64,000 bases of DNA from the NCBI RefSeq assembly GCF_900143005.1, contig NZ_FRCS01000001.1, positions 1 through 64,000 of the forward strand, read 5' to 3'. How positions within the stretch are numbered: position 1 is the stretch's first letter; each line of letters begins with the position of its first letter. The position numbers and the translations under genes were made by a program. Shown here in pieces: positions 28,109 to 36,832 of this stretch. Under the pieces are notes generated by a model, which saw nothing but the letters and a program-made list of their open reading frames with translations, had not been told where the DNA came from and did not search any database. The stretch is from Cryptosporangium aurantiacum. GTDB lineage: Bacteria; Actinomycetota; Actinomycetes; Mycobacteriales; Cryptosporangiaceae.

Positions 28109-28138
28109 TTGACACGCCTCCGGACGCTGCCATAGCGT
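28109..28138 (+). promoter_or_regulatory. Promoter of the riboswitch-cbtBA transcript
   Basis: TTGACA (28109-28114) and TAGCGT (28133-28138) are separated by 18 bases and would start RNA at about 28145, right at the 5' end of the cobalamin riboswitch. Confidence 0.6.
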
Positions 28139-28141
28139 TCG

Positions 28142-28262
28142 AACGCACTCGTGATGTGCGCGGAAGCCGGTGAGAGCCCGGCGCGGTCGCGCCACTGTAA
28201 CCGGACTCATCGCCGCCGAACGGCGGTGCGTCCAGGAGCCAGACCCGGCCATCACGGAGCCC
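28142..28262 (+). ncRNA. Cobalamin riboswitch
   Basis: The conserved core is visible: GGAAGCCGGTGAGAGCCCGG, then a GCGGTCGCGCCACTGTAACC block and a later GGAGCCAGACC (B12-box-like) followed by a final stem. In known examples adenosyl- or methylcobalamin binding lowers expression of downstream cobalt or B12 transport genes. The next genes are cbtB and cbtA, as expected. Confidence 0.92.
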
Positions 28263-28299
28263 CGAGAGGGACGCGTTATCCCGAGGAGGAGTCCCAACC

Positions 28300-28524
28300 A
28301 TGGCCAACCTGATCGAGACCGCTGGCAGCTCACGCCCGGTGGCTCTGCCCACCCCCATCCCGCTCCGCCAGATCGCGCCGTGGGCGCTGTTCGGCGGCCT
28401 GCTGCTGCTTCTCGCGCTCTACTTCGTCGGCGCCGAGGAGGGGGCGACCTCGGTCGTCGGTGGCACCTGGGTGCACGAGTTCGTGCACGACGGGCGTCAC
28501 CTTCTCGGTTTCCCCTGCCACTGA
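28300..28524 (+). CDS. cbtB: Cobalt transporter subunit CbtB
   Basis: This gene encodes 74 residues with one membrane segment (about 25-45, IAPWALFGGLLLLLALYFVG) and a C-terminal metal-binding tail with VHEFVHDGRHLLGFPCH, including the VHE...HDGRH histidines typical of CbtB. An AGGAGG precedes the ATG. CbtB works with CbtA in cobalt uptake for B12 synthesis and is here controlled by the cobalamin riboswitch 38 bp upstream. Confidence 0.92.
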   Translation: MANLIETAGSSRPVALPTPIPLRQIAPWALFGGLLLLLALYFVGAEEGATSVVGGTWVHEFVHDGRHLLGFPCH

Positions 28525-28543
28525 GCCCGGGTTTCCCACCGTG

Positions 28544-29299
28544 ATGGGACGTTTACTGACGAGGGGAATGGTGTCCGGCCTGATCGCGGCCGTGTTCGCC
28601 TTCCTGGTCGCCTACCTGGTGGGCGAGGGGCCGGTCGGTTCCGCGATCGACCTCGAATCCGCGGCGTCCGCTGCAGCCGGTATCCCGGCCGAGCCGGACC
28701 AGGTCAGCCGCACCGTCCAGAGCACGCTCGGGCTCGCGGTCGCGGTGGCGATCTACGGCGCCGCGATCGGCGGGCTGTTCGCGATCGCCTACGCGTTCGC
28801 GCTGGGGCGGCTCGGCCGGCTCAGCGAGCGTGCGACGGCGCTGGTCGTGGCCGCAGGCGGGTTCCTGACCGTGTTCCTGCTGCCGTTCCTGAAGTACCCG
28901 GCGAACCCTCCCGCGGTGGGTAGCGCCGAGACGATCGGTCGCCGGACCGGCCTGTACCTGCTGATGATGCTCATCTCGGTGCTGGCCGGAATCGGAGCGG
29001 CGATCTTGGCGCGGCAGCTCGAGCCGCGGCTGGGGAGCTGGAACGGCACGATCGCGGCGATCGTCATCGCGGGGCTGGTCGTGCTCGGCGCGGCCTGGGT
29101 GATGCCGAACATCAACGAGGTCGGACGCGAATTCCCGGCGGCGACGCTGTGGAGCTTCCGGATGGCGTCGATCGAGATCCAGTTCGTGCTGTGGTCGGTC
29201 CTCGGGATCGCGTTCAGCGCGCTGACCGCCCGGGCGGCCGCGCCGCGTCGCGTCCGGGCTGCTCGTCGCCCCGCTGAGCCTGAACCGGCGGCGGGCTGA
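28544..29299 (+). CDS. cbtA: Cobalt transporter CbtA
   Basis: This gene encodes 251 residues with about five hydrophobic helices. The start GRLLTRGMVSGLIAAVFAFL, LGLAVAVAIYGAAIGGLFAI, FLKYPANPPAVG and ILARQLEPRLG match the CbtA family. ATG 28544 is used; GTG 28541 is directly before it and no strong ribosome binding site is visible, so coupling to cbtB (17-19 bp upstream) is likely. It is the putative membrane channel partner of CbtB. A long Arg-rich C-terminal tail follows the last helix. Confidence 0.9.
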   Translation: MGRLLTRGMVSGLIAAVFAFLVAYLVGEGPVGSAIDLESAASAAAGIPAEPDQVSRTVQSTLGLAVAVAIYGAAIGGLFAIAYAFALGRLGRLSERATALVVAAGGFLTVFLLPFLKYPANPPAVGSAETIGRRTGLYLLMMLISVLAGIGAAILARQLEPRLGSWNGTIAAIVIAGLVVLGAAWVMPNINEVGREFPAATLWSFRMASIEIQFVLWSVLGIAFSALTARAAAPRRVRAARRPAEPEPAAG

Positions 29300-29397
29300 C
29301 CGGCCCCGGCGGCAGGCCGGAGCAGTCCGCGGGATGGCCCGACCGCGACGCTCGACCCGACCGGAACACCCCGCCCCACGATGATCAGGCTCCACCC

Positions 29398-31173
29398 GTG
29401 TACTCCGCGCGCGGGTGGGAGCCCGACCACGGCGAACAGCACCCGCCGTACAGCGAGCAGTACCCGCCGTACCCGGAAGGCACATACGACCGGCTGAACT
29501 TCCAGAACCCGGGACAGCCGGTCACCGATCCGCCGCCGTACCAGCAGGCCCCTTCGTGGGACCCGGATCCGCGTGACCGCGGCCCCTGGGGCGCCGCGCC
29601 GCCGGAGCCGCCGTCCCGGCGCCCCGCGACCGAGTGGCCGGCCCCGGAGCGCCCAGGCCCCGAGCGCCCAGGTCACGAGCGGCAAGGCCGGGAGCACTAC
29701 GGCTCCGAGCCCTACGGGCCCGAGCGCCACGGTTCCGAGCCCTACGGTTCCGAGCCCTACGGCTCCGAGCCCTACGGGCCCGAGCGCCACGGTTCCGAGC
29801 ACTACGGCCCCGACCACCGCGGTCCCGAGGGCCATCGTGGGCCCGGGGGGCACGGCGGCCCCGACCACCGCGGTCCCGAGGGCCATCGTGGGCCCGGGGG
29901 GCACGGCGGCCCTGAGCACCACGGCTCCCAGCGGCACGGACCCGAACTCGCCGCCGACGAGCTCGTGCACAGCCACACCCACAGCGCCACGACTCCGGTC
30001 TCGGCCCGCACCCGCAAGGCCGTCATCGCGATCCTCGTCCCGGCAATCGTCGCGACGCTGATCGGCCTGATCCTGCTCTGGCCCGGCAAGGTCGACTACA
30101 GCAGCAGCACCGGCCAGAGCGGCCAGCAGCAGCGCGCAGCCGGCACGGTCACCGAGGTCGTCCAGCAGACCTGCCCGGAGACACCCGAGGCGGAGTCGGC
30201 GGGGCTGACCGGGCCGTGCGGCACCGCCACGGTCAAGGTCACCGACGGCCTCGGCAAGGGCCAGACCGTCTCGATGGAGCTCCCGCAGGGCCCCGGTGCC
30301 CCGCGCGTCGACGTCGGCGACGACGTCGTCCTGCTCGTCCTGTCCGACGGCAGCGGCGAGGGTGAGACGACGGCCCGGTACACGATCGTCGACAAGCAGC
30401 GCGCCGGCTCGCTCTGGCTGCTCGCCGCGCTGGCCGCCGTCGTCGTGATCGGTTTCGGTCGCCTGCGCGGGCTGGCGGCGATCGGCGGCCTGGTCGTGAG
30501 CTTCGCCGTCCTGCTGCTGTTCATCATCCCCGGGATCCTGGACGGCTCGCCGCCGCTGCTGGTCGCGGTCGTCGGCTCGGCCGCGATCATGTTCGCGGTG
30601 CTCTATCTGACCCATGGCGTCTCGGTACGGACGTCGGTGGCGATCCTCGGCACGCTGGCCAGCCTCGTGCTCACCGGGCTGCTCGGCGCCGCGTTCACCG
30701 CGCTGACCGAGCTGACCGGCCTCGGCGACGAGCAGAGCGTCTACCTGGCCACGGTCGAGGGCGGCGTCGACATGCGTGGCCTCCTGCTGGCCGGCATCAT
30801 CATCGGCTCCCTCGGCGTGCTGGACGACGTCACGATCACGCAGTCGGAGGTGGTCGCCGAGCTGGCGCGCACCCCGCGGAGCCGGTTCGACCTGTACCGG
30901 GCGGCGATCCGGGTGGGGCGGGCGCACGTCGGGTCGGCGGTGAACACGATCGTGCTTGCCTACGCCGGAGCGTCGCTGCCGCTGCTGCTGCTCATCTCGG
31001 TCAGCGGACAGAGCCTGAGCTCGCTGGTCACCGGCCAGTCGATCGCCAGCGAGCTCGTCCGTGCGCTGGTCGGGACGATCGGCCTGGTCGCGTCCGTCCC
31101 GATCACCACCGCACTCGCCGCCCTCGTCGCCGAGCCGCCCGCCGAGGACGAGGAACCCGCCCGCGCCGCCTGA
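29398..31173 (+). CDS. YibE/F family membrane protein with long repetitive N-terminus
   Basis: This gene encodes 591 residues, from a GTG without a clear ribosome binding site. Residues 1-190 are a hydrophilic, disordered-looking region rich in Pro, Gly, His and Tyr, with repeats of YGSEPYGPERHG and HRGPEGHRGPGG. A first helix (AVIAILVPAIVATLIGLILL) is followed by a soluble domain (about 225-335) and then six or more membrane helices (GLAAIGGLVVSFAVLLLFII, VAVVGSAAIMFAVLYLTHG, VNTIVLAYAGASLPLLLLI), as in YibE/F. The function of YibE/F is not established; transport is suspected. The repeat part may interact with the cell surface or partners. Confidence 0.88.
   Translation: MYSARGWEPDHGEQHPPYSEQYPPYPEGTYDRLNFQNPGQPVTDPPPYQQAPSWDPDPRDRGPWGAAPPEPPSRRPATEWPAPERPGPERPGHERQGREHYGSEPYGPERHGSEPYGSEPYGSEPYGPERHGSEHYGPDHRGPEGHRGPGGHGGPDHRGPEGHRGPGGHGGPEHHGSQRHGPELAADELVHSHTHSATTPVSARTRKAVIAILVPAIVATLIGLILLWPGKVDYSSSTGQSGQQQRAAGTVTEVVQQTCPETPEAESAGLTGPCGTATVKVTDGLGKGQTVSMELPQGPGAPRVDVGDDVVLLVLSDGSGEGETTARYTIVDKQRAGSLWLLAALAAVVVIGFGRLRGLAAIGGLVVSFAVLLLFIIPGILDGSPPLLVAVVGSAAIMFAVLYLTHGVSVRTSVAILGTLASLVLTGLLGAAFTALTELTGLGDEQSVYLATVEGGVDMRGLLLAGIIIGSLGVLDDVTITQSEVVAELARTPRSRFDLYRAAIRVGRAHVGSAVNTIVLAYAGASLPLLLLISVSGQSLSSLVTGQSIASELVRALVGTIGLVASVPITTALAALVAEPPAEDEEPARAA
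29700..29935 (+). repeat. Coding tandem repeats in the YibE/F gene
   Basis: Units such as GGTTCCGAGCCCTACGG recur at about 15-30 bp spacing (29700-29815). A 63-bp block starting near GACCACCGCGGTCCCGAG is then duplicated almost exactly (29812-29875 and 29872-29935). They encode YGSEP, YGPERHG and HRGPEGHRGPGG repeats. Confidence 0.7.
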
Positions 31174-31187
31174 TCCGCTCTGGCCCG

Positions 31188-31275
31188 CCGCGGCCGGCCC
31201 GCCCCGCCTGACCCGCCCCGGCCCGCCGCGGCCGGCCCGCCTACGGCCGGCCCGCCTACGGCCGGCCCGCGGCGG
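31188..31275. repeat. Short GC-rich repeat between yibE/F and GPP34 genes
   Basis: CGGCCGGCCCGCCTA-like 15-bp units recur in the 106-bp interval between the convergent genes. No gene is seen. Confidence 0.5.
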
Positions 31276-31279
31276 CCGC

Positions 31280-31918
31280 TCAGCCTGCGGCGGCCGCGGA
31301 CTGCTGGGCCTGAATAGCCTTCTTGAGCCCCTTCACCACCGGCCCGACCCGCTCGCCCAGCGTCTCGATCCGACGCTTGAACTGGCGCCGGTCCGCGCGG
31401 CTCACCACGATCCTCAGCTCACCGTACGCAGCGAGCGCGACCACGGCCGCGTCCCGCACGTCCACCCGGTCGACCTGCTCACCGCCGCGCAGCGCGCGCC
31501 GGGCGCTCTCCGCGAACCGGTGCCGCGCCCGGGTGTCGCGGAGCGTGATCTTCCAGTACGGGAACACGCCGAGGAGGCGGTGGCGGTCGGCCCGGATGAC
31601 GTGCTCGGCGGCCAGCTGCTCGCGGACCAGCTTGAGGCAGGCGCCGGTGCGGCGTCCGGCCCAGTCCTGCCACTTCCGCGGCTTCTTGCTCTCCGCGATC
31701 TCGGCGAGGACCACGCCGAGCACCGGATCGTCGATCACCGGCTTCCCGACGACGACCACCCGGCCGTCCTGGTCAGCGATGTGCCCGCTGATCGCCAGCT
31801 CGGCCAGCACCGCCGCCCGCAGCAGCGTTCCGAGGTGACTCCAGTTGGTGAGCCGCTGCTTCTTCGGGTCGTACGCGAGCAGGAATAACCTCGCCGGAAG
31901 CAGGGTCTCGCGCTCCAT
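31280..31918 (-). CDS. GPP34 (Golgi phosphoprotein 3-like) family protein
   Basis: This gene encodes 212 residues. ATG at 31916-31918 has GAGGAG six bases upstream; the longer open frame has no support. The fold is visible in LPARLFLLAYDPKKQRLTNW, LGTLLRAAVLAELAISGHIA and VVGKPVIDDPVLGVVLAEI. Eukaryotic GOLPH3 binds PI4P; the bacterial family is common in actinobacteria and has no assigned function, but is thought to be membrane-peripheral. It is the last gene of the operon SPFH, ribbon-helix-helix protein, GPP34. Confidence 0.9.
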   Translation of the reverse strand: MERETLLPARLFLLAYDPKKQRLTNWSHLGTLLRAAVLAELAISGHIADQDGRVVVVGKPVIDDPVLGVVLAEIAESKKPRKWQDWAGRRTGACLKLVREQLAAEHVIRADRHRLLGVFPYWKITLRDTRARHRFAESARRALRGGEQVDRVDVRDAAVVALAAYGELRIVVSRADRRQFKRRIETLGERVGPVVKGLKKAIQAQQSAAAAG

Positions 31919-31928
31919 CGTGCACTCC

Positions 31929-32153
31929 TCACGGGGTCTCTGACTCGTCTGGTTCATCGTCTTTGCGGGGGCGGCCCGGCTTGCGCATCTGACCCGCGTC
32001 GCGGGGCAAGCGCCCGGCGTCACCGAGCGAGCGGCGCAGGAGGAACTCGATCTGCGCGTTCGTGCTGCGCAGCTCGTCGGACGCCCATCGCGTCAGCGCG
32101 TCGTGCACAGCCGGGTCGAGTCGCAGCAGGATCTTCTTGCGCTCGCTTGCCAC
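31929..32153 (-). CDS. Ribbon-helix-helix (HicB/Arc-like) DNA-binding protein
   Basis: This gene encodes 74 residues. The start SERKKILLRLDPAVHDALTR, then WASDELRSTNAQIEFLLRRSL, is a typical Arc/MetJ ribbon-helix-helix: a basic beta strand, two helices and a NAQIE turn. A basic RKPGRPRK AT-hook-like stretch follows (about 57-64), then an acidic tail. It lies 15 bp after the SPFH gene and 10 bp before GPP34. It is probably the operon's autorepressor at the 16-bp palindrome 33121-33136. No toxin gene is present, so an antitoxin role is not supported. Confidence 0.85.
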   Translation of the reverse strand: MASERKKILLRLDPAVHDALTRWASDELRSTNAQIEFLLRRSLGDAGRLPRDAGQMRKPGRPRKDDEPDESETP

Positions 32154-32168
32154 CGGCTCACCCTTCGG

Positions 32169-33086
32169 TCAGTAGAGCGATCCGGTGTTGACGATCGGCT
32201 GCGTGCCGCGATCACCGCAGAGGACGACCAGCAGGTTGCTGACCATCATGGCCTTCCGCTCCTCGTCCAGCTCGACGACGTCGTGCTCGGCGAGCCGGTC
32301 GAGCGCCAGCTCCACCATGCCGACCGCGCCCTCGACGATCCGGGTACGAGCGGCGACCACCGCGTTGGCCTGCTGACGCTGCAGCATGACTTGGGCGATC
32401 TCCGGCGCGTAGGACAGCCGGGTGATCCGGGATTCGATCACCTCGACGCCTGCCGCGGTGACCCTGGCCGCGATCTCGGCGGAGAGCCTGCCGGTGATCT
32501 CGTCCGCGTTGTCGCGCAGCGAGAGCTGGTGCTCCGGGGCGTCGTAGGGGTAGCTGTTCGCGATGTGCCGCACTGCGGTCTCGCTCTGTATCGCGACGAA
32601 CTCGACGAAGTCGTCGACCTCGAACGCGGCCTTCGCAGTGTCGGTGACCTGCCAGACGACCACCGCGGCGATCTGGATCGGGTTGCCGTCGGCGTCGTTC
32701 ACCTTCGCCAGCTCGGTCTCGTGATTGCGTACCCGGGTCGAGACCTTCTGCCGTGTGGTGACCGGGTTGACCCAGCGCAGGCCGTCCGTCCGGATCGTGC
32801 CGGTGTAGCGGCCGAGCAGCTGGATCACCCGCGCTTCGCCGGGTGCGACCGGGGTGAGCCCGCACAGGCCGATGAGCGTGGCGATCGCGAGCAGGATGCC
32901 CAGGACGATCAGCGCGATCGGGCCGGCGCCCGGCGCGAGCACCCCGCCGAGGACGACCAGCGCCGGCGCGCCGAGCAGAAGCAGCAGCAGCAGAACGATC
33001 GCGATCGGAATACCCGGCATTCCGTCAGCGCGGCGCTCTCGGACCTGCGGGGCGGGCATCTCGATCACTGGCGTGTCGGTGGTCAT
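32169..33086 (-). CDS. SPFH/Band 7 (stomatin-like) membrane protein
   Basis: This gene encodes 305 residues. After an N-terminal cytoplasmic stretch come two hydrophobic segments ([40 protein letters not shown]) and then the SPFH domain: [40 protein letters not shown], followed by a coiled segment ending [20 protein letters not shown]. Such proteins organise membrane microdomains and protein quality control. It leads an operon with a ribbon-helix-helix regulator and GPP34. An AGGAG lies seven bases upstream of the start. Confidence 0.93.
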   Translation of the reverse strand: MTTDTPVIEMPAPQVRERRADGMPGIPIAIVLLLLLLLGAPALVVLGGVLAPGAGPIALIVLGILLAIATLIGLCGLTPVAPGEARVIQLLGRYTGTIRTDGLRWVNPVTTRQKVSTRVRNHETELAKVNDADGNPIQIAAVVVWQVTDTAKAAFEVDDFVEFVAIQSETAVRHIANSYPYDAPEHQLSLRDNADEITGRLSAEIAARVTAAGVEVIESRITRLSYAPEIAQVMLQRQQANAVVAARTRIVEGAVGMVELALDRLAEHDVVELDEERKAMMVSNLLVVLCGDRGTQPIVNTGSLY

Positions 33087-33112
33087 GACGTTCTCCTCGC
33101 GTCGATAGCCCT

Positions 33113-33141
33113 AAACTATCAAAGTGATATCACTTTTTCAA
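33113..33141 (-). promoter_or_regulatory. SPFH operon promoter with a 16-bp palindromic operator
   Basis: On the minus strand TTGAAA (33136-33141) and TAGTTT (33113-33118) are 17 bases apart. The spacer contains the perfect palindrome AAAGTGATATCACTTT (33121-33136). A repressor there would block RNA polymerase; the operon's own ribbon-helix-helix protein is the natural candidate. Confidence 0.8.
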
Positions 33142-33274
33142 CTGCCTGTTTCCGGGCGGTCGGACGGTTCGCGGCGCGGAATACGGCCGGGTAGGGTCAC
33201 CTCCGGATGACGCTGGGTAGCCCCGACCCCACTGCCCGACCCCGCTACCGCTCCGAGCTGGATTGCGAGTCGTG

Positions 33275-34072
33275 ATGAGCATCCTGACCAGGAACAACGT
33301 GTCGCTGTCCGGGCGCGAGAACGGCCCGGCCATGGTCTTCGCGCACGGCTTCGGTTGTGACCAGACGATGTGGCGGTACCTCACGCCGGCATTCGCCGAC
33401 CGGTACCGGATCGTGCTGTTCGACTACGTGGGGCACGGCAAGTCCGAGCTGGCCGCCTACGACTCGGGGCGGTACGACTCGCTGGACGGGTACGCCAGGG
33501 ACGTGCTCGAGGTCCTGGAGGAACTCGACATCTCGTCGGCGGTGTTCGTCGGCCACTCGGTGAGTTCGATGATCGGCGCGCTGGCCGCGATCCAGCAGCC
33601 GGAGCGGTTCGAGAGCCTGGTGATGGTCGGGCCATCCCCGCGATACCTCAACGACGAGTCGGCCGGATACGTCGGCGGATTCGAGCCTGACGACCTACGC
33701 GGTTTACTCGACTCGATGGAGAGCAACTATCTGGGCTGGTCCAGCTCGATGGCGCCGATGATCATGGGCAACGGTGATCGGCCGGAGCTCGGTGAGGAGC
33801 TGACCAACAGCTTCTGCCGCACCGATCCGGCGATCGCGCTGCAATTCGCCCAGGTCACGTTCCTCGGCGACAACCGGTCCGACCTGCCGAAAGTGCCGGT
33901 CCGGTCGCTGGTGTTGCAATGCACGGCCGACGTCATCGCGCCCGAGGTCGTCGGTGAGTACGTGCACGAGAAGTTGCCCGAGAGCGACTACGTCCTACTG
34001 TCGGCGACCGGCCACTGCCCGCACCTGAGCGCGCCGGCCGAGACGATCGCCGCGATGCAACGATTCTGCTGA
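33275..34072 (+). CDS. rsbQ: RsbQ-like alpha/beta hydrolase
   Basis: This gene encodes 265 residues from ATG 33275 (GTG 33272 and TTG 33263 are alternatives; no strong ribosome binding site). It has the alpha/beta hydrolase motifs HGFGCDQTMWRYL, nucleophile Ser in GHSVSSMIGALA, Asp in CTADVIAP and His in ATGHCPHLSAP. Together they match RsbQ, which in Bacillus supplies a small hydrophobic signal to the PAS domain of RsbP in the energy-stress branch of sigma-B control. The adjacent RsbP-like gene 33 bp downstream makes the same pairing likely here. Strigolactone-receptor-like hydrolases share the fold. Confidence 0.9.
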   Translation: MSILTRNNVSLSGRENGPAMVFAHGFGCDQTMWRYLTPAFADRYRIVLFDYVGHGKSELAAYDSGRYDSLDGYARDVLEVLEELDISSAVFVGHSVSSMIGALAAIQQPERFESLVMVGPSPRYLNDESAGYVGGFEPDDLRGLLDSMESNYLGWSSSMAPMIMGNGDRPELGEELTNSFCRTDPAIALQFAQVTFLGDNRSDLPKVPVRSLVLQCTADVIAPEVVGEYVHEKLPESDYVLLSATGHCPHLSAPAETIAAMQRFC

Positions 34073-34105
34073 GCGATGGTGTGACACATCCGAAGGGGTA
34101 GCGGA

Positions 34106-36832
34106 GTGGAAATGCCGGAGCGGCCCAACCCCGCTGCCGAGCGCGTGCCCGCCCATCCCGGGTCGGGCAGGCGGCGTACGGCAACGCGCGCCCGACGACG
34201 CGCGACCCCGCCCGAGGCCGGCGGCGACATCGACCCGGAGGGCCGCGACATCGTCTCGGGAGAGCCGCTCGACGGTGACCCGCTCGACCAAGCGCCGTGC
34301 GGCTTCGTCATCACCGATCCGGGTGGCCTGATCAGGCAGGTCAACCGCCACTTCCTCGCGTCCACCGGATACCGCGCCGACGACCTCGTCGGCCGGGTGC
34401 GGTTCCAGGACCTGCTCGCTCCTGGTCACCAGATCTTCTACGAGACCCACTACTCACCGCTGCTGCTCATGCAGGGCTCGGTGCGGGAGATCGCGGTCGA
34501 CATCCGGGATGCCCGCGGCGAGAAGCTGCCGATGCTGGTCAACGCCGTGCTCGACCGGGACGGCGCGGGCGAGCCCCGGCTGATCCGGTCGACGGTATTC
34601 GGCGCGTCCGACCGGCGCCGGTACGAGCGCGAGCTGCTGACCCAGCGGCAGCGCGCCGAACGCTCCGAAGCACGCGTCCGGACGTTGCAGCGTGTCGCCG
34701 CGGAACTGGCCGCCGCCGGTGTCCTCGCCGAGGTCGGTGGGGTCCTGGTCCGCGCCGCGATGGACGCCGTCGAGGGCGACCGCGGCGGGCTCTGGCTGCT
34801 CGACCGGCGCGAGGTCGCGAAGGCCACCGAGGCCGACCTCGCGCTCGGCAACGACGGCCCGAGTGCCATTGCCGGCCTCTCGCACTACGGGCTGGTGCAG
34901 ATCGCGGCCGTGAACATCCCCGAGATCGAGGACCTGGCGCACATTCCGCTGCCCGACCCGTCCGCGTTTACGGCCCGGCGCCGCGGCCCGGTGCTGTTCG
35001 ACTCGGCCGACCCGGCCTCGGACAAGCACCCGATGATCGCCGCGGCGATGGAGCGCACGAACACGGGCACGCTCGTCGTGATCCCGCTCGACGTAGGCGA
35101 CCACCGGCTCGGCGTGCTGGCCGCGGGGTGCACCGAGAGCCGCCGCCTGAGCGACGAGGACCGCGAGTTGCTGCACGCGCTGGGTAGGCAGGGCGGACAG
35201 GCGCTGGAGCGAGCAGGTCTGCACGCCGAGGCGACGAAGGCCGCCGAGCGCTCGGACTTCCTCGCAACCACCGGCCGCACGCTGGAGGAGGAGGTCGGGC
35301 TCGTCGAACGGGCTCAGCGCCTCGTCGAGCTCGTCACCCGAGAGCTGGCCGACATGGCGAGCGTCGAATTCCTGGAGGCCGACGGCACGCGGCGGCTGGC
35401 CGACGCGCGCGCCGAACACTGCGACGCCGCGGTGCCCGGCAGCCCGATCGGCATCGAACCGGGCCGGGCGGGCGACCTGATCACCCAGGTGATCAGCGGG
35501 AGCAGACCGAAGCTGGTGTCCGAGCGGCTGCCGATGGGGCCTGCCGGGCCGCGTCCGGCCAACTGGTGGCTCGCGCTGCCGCTGCGTGCCTCCGGGCGCA
35601 CGCTCGGCGCGCTGGTGCTGGGCCGCTACGGCCGCTCGTTCAGCGTCGACGAAGTGACGTTCTGCAGTGAGGTCGCGGCGACAGCCGCGCTCGCGCTCGA
35701 CAACGCCCGCCGTTACGAGCAGGAGCGGGAGGTCGCGTTCACGCTGCAGCGCAGCCTGCTGGCCGGTGGCCTGCCCCGCAGGCAGGGGCTCCGGATCGCC
35801 ACGCACTACCGGCCGGCGATGGAGAACCTCGAGGTCGGCGGCGACTGGTACGACGCGTTCGAACTCGAAGGCGAGAAGATCGGCATTGTGGTCGGCGACG
35901 TCGTCGGCCGTGGCCTGACCGCGGCCAGCGCGATGGGGCAGATTCGCAGCGCGATCCGGGCGCTCGCCGGTGCCGGGCTCGGGCCGGCCGCGCTGCTCGG
36001 CCAGCTCGACCGGTTCGTCGGCCAGTTCGACGCCGGCCGGATGGCCACGCTGGTCTACCTGGAGCTGACCCCGCGGACCGGGCACGTCCGATACGCCTGC
36101 GCGGGGCACTTCCCGCCGCTGCTGGTGCACGGCAACGAGGAGGCGCAGTACCTCTGGGAGGGCCGGTCGACGCCGCTGGATGCCTACGCCGGCCAGCCCG
36201 GCCGCTCGGAGGCCGAGGTCATGCTGCAGCCCGGCGCGCGGCTGGTGCTCTACACCGACGGGCTGGTCGAGCGTCGGGGCCGGCTGATCTGGCGCGGCCT
36301 GGAGCTGCTCCGCGAGGAGATGGAGAAACACCGCACCTCCTCGGCGGCCGCGATCGTCAACGAGATCGCCGACGCCATGCTGCGTGACGAGAGCAGCCGC
36401 GACGACGTCTGCCTCCTCGCGGTGTCGCTCGCCGACTCCACACCGTTCGAGGAGACGATCCCGGCCGACCTGGGCGAGCTGACCGGCGTCCGGAACCGGC
36501 TGCGGGCGTGGCTGGCCGATCACGACGTCGACAAGCACGACGGCTTCGCGATCGTGTTGGCGTGCTCGGAAGCGATCGGCAACGCCATCGAGCACGGGTA
36601 CCGTGGCCCGGTGGCGGCGGCTACCGGCGCGGTGACGATCTCGGCGTCGATCGTCGACGAGCGCGTTGATGTCACGATCCGGGACGGCGGCCTGTGGCAA
36701 CCTCGGGAGACGCCGCCGGACCGCGGCCGTGGGCTCATGCTGATGAATCGTCTGATGGACGAGGTCACGGTCGACCGCGGCGACGGGACGACCGTGACGA
36801 TGTCACGCCGGGTGAGGTGGATGAGGCCGTGA
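34106..36832 (+). CDS. RsbP-like PAS-GAF-PP2C phosphatase with HATPase domain
   Basis: This 908-residue signalling protein has a PAS domain (about 60-170, APCGFVITDPGGLIRQVNRH), a short coiled segment, two GAF-like domains (about 190-375 and 390-560), and a PP2C/SpoIIE-type phosphatase (about 570-760; VGGDWYDAFELEGEKIGIVV, VVGRGLTAASAMGQ). It ends with an anti-sigma-type HATPase (about 770-905; ACSEAIGNAIEHGY, DGGLWQPRETPPDRGRG). The phosphatase would dephosphorylate a STAS antagonist and the kinase domain could act on it. GTG 34106 and ATG 34112 are both plausible starts. It is flanked by rsbQ and a STAS gene. Confidence 0.92.
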   Translation: MEMPERPNPAAERVPAHPGSGRRRTATRARRRATPPEAGGDIDPEGRDIVSGEPLDGDPLDQAPCGFVITDPGGLIRQVNRHFLASTGYRADDLVGRVRFQDLLAPGHQIFYETHYSPLLLMQGSVREIAVDIRDARGEKLPMLVNAVLDRDGAGEPRLIRSTVFGASDRRRYERELLTQRQRAERSEARVRTLQRVAAELAAAGVLAEVGGVLVRAAMDAVEGDRGGLWLLDRREVAKATEADLALGNDGPSAIAGLSHYGLVQIAAVNIPEIEDLAHIPLPDPSAFTARRRGPVLFDSADPASDKHPMIAAAMERTNTGTLVVIPLDVGDHRLGVLAAGCTESRRLSDEDRELLHALGRQGGQALERAGLHAEATKAAERSDFLATTGRTLEEEVGLVERAQRLVELVTRELADMASVEFLEADGTRRLADARAEHCDAAVPGSPIGIEPGRAGDLITQVISGSRPKLVSERLPMGPAGPRPANWWLALPLRASGRTLGALVLGRYGRSFSVDEVTFCSEVAATAALALDNARRYEQEREVAFTLQRSLLAGGLPRRQGLRIATHYRPAMENLEVGGDWYDAFELEGEKIGIVVGDVVGRGLTAASAMGQIRSAIRALAGAGLGPAALLGQLDRFVGQFDAGRMATLVYLELTPRTGHVRYACAGHFPPLLVHGNEEAQYLWEGRSTPLDAYAGQPGRSEAEVMLQPGARLVLYTDGLVERRGRLIWRGLELLREEMEKHRTSSAAAIVNEIADAMLRDESSRDDVCLLAVSLADSTPFEETIPADLGELTGVRNRLRAWLADHDVDKHDGFAIVLACSEAIGNAIEHGYRGPVAAATGAVTISASIVDERVDVTIRDGGLWQPRETPPDRGRGLMLMNRLMDEVTVDRGDGTTVTMSRRVRWMRP

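Noticed and set aside
31929-32153. Toxin-antitoxin system from the HicB-like protein
   Set aside because: No HicA-like or other toxin is adjacent; neighbours are SPFH and GPP34, so an operon autorepressor is the better reading.
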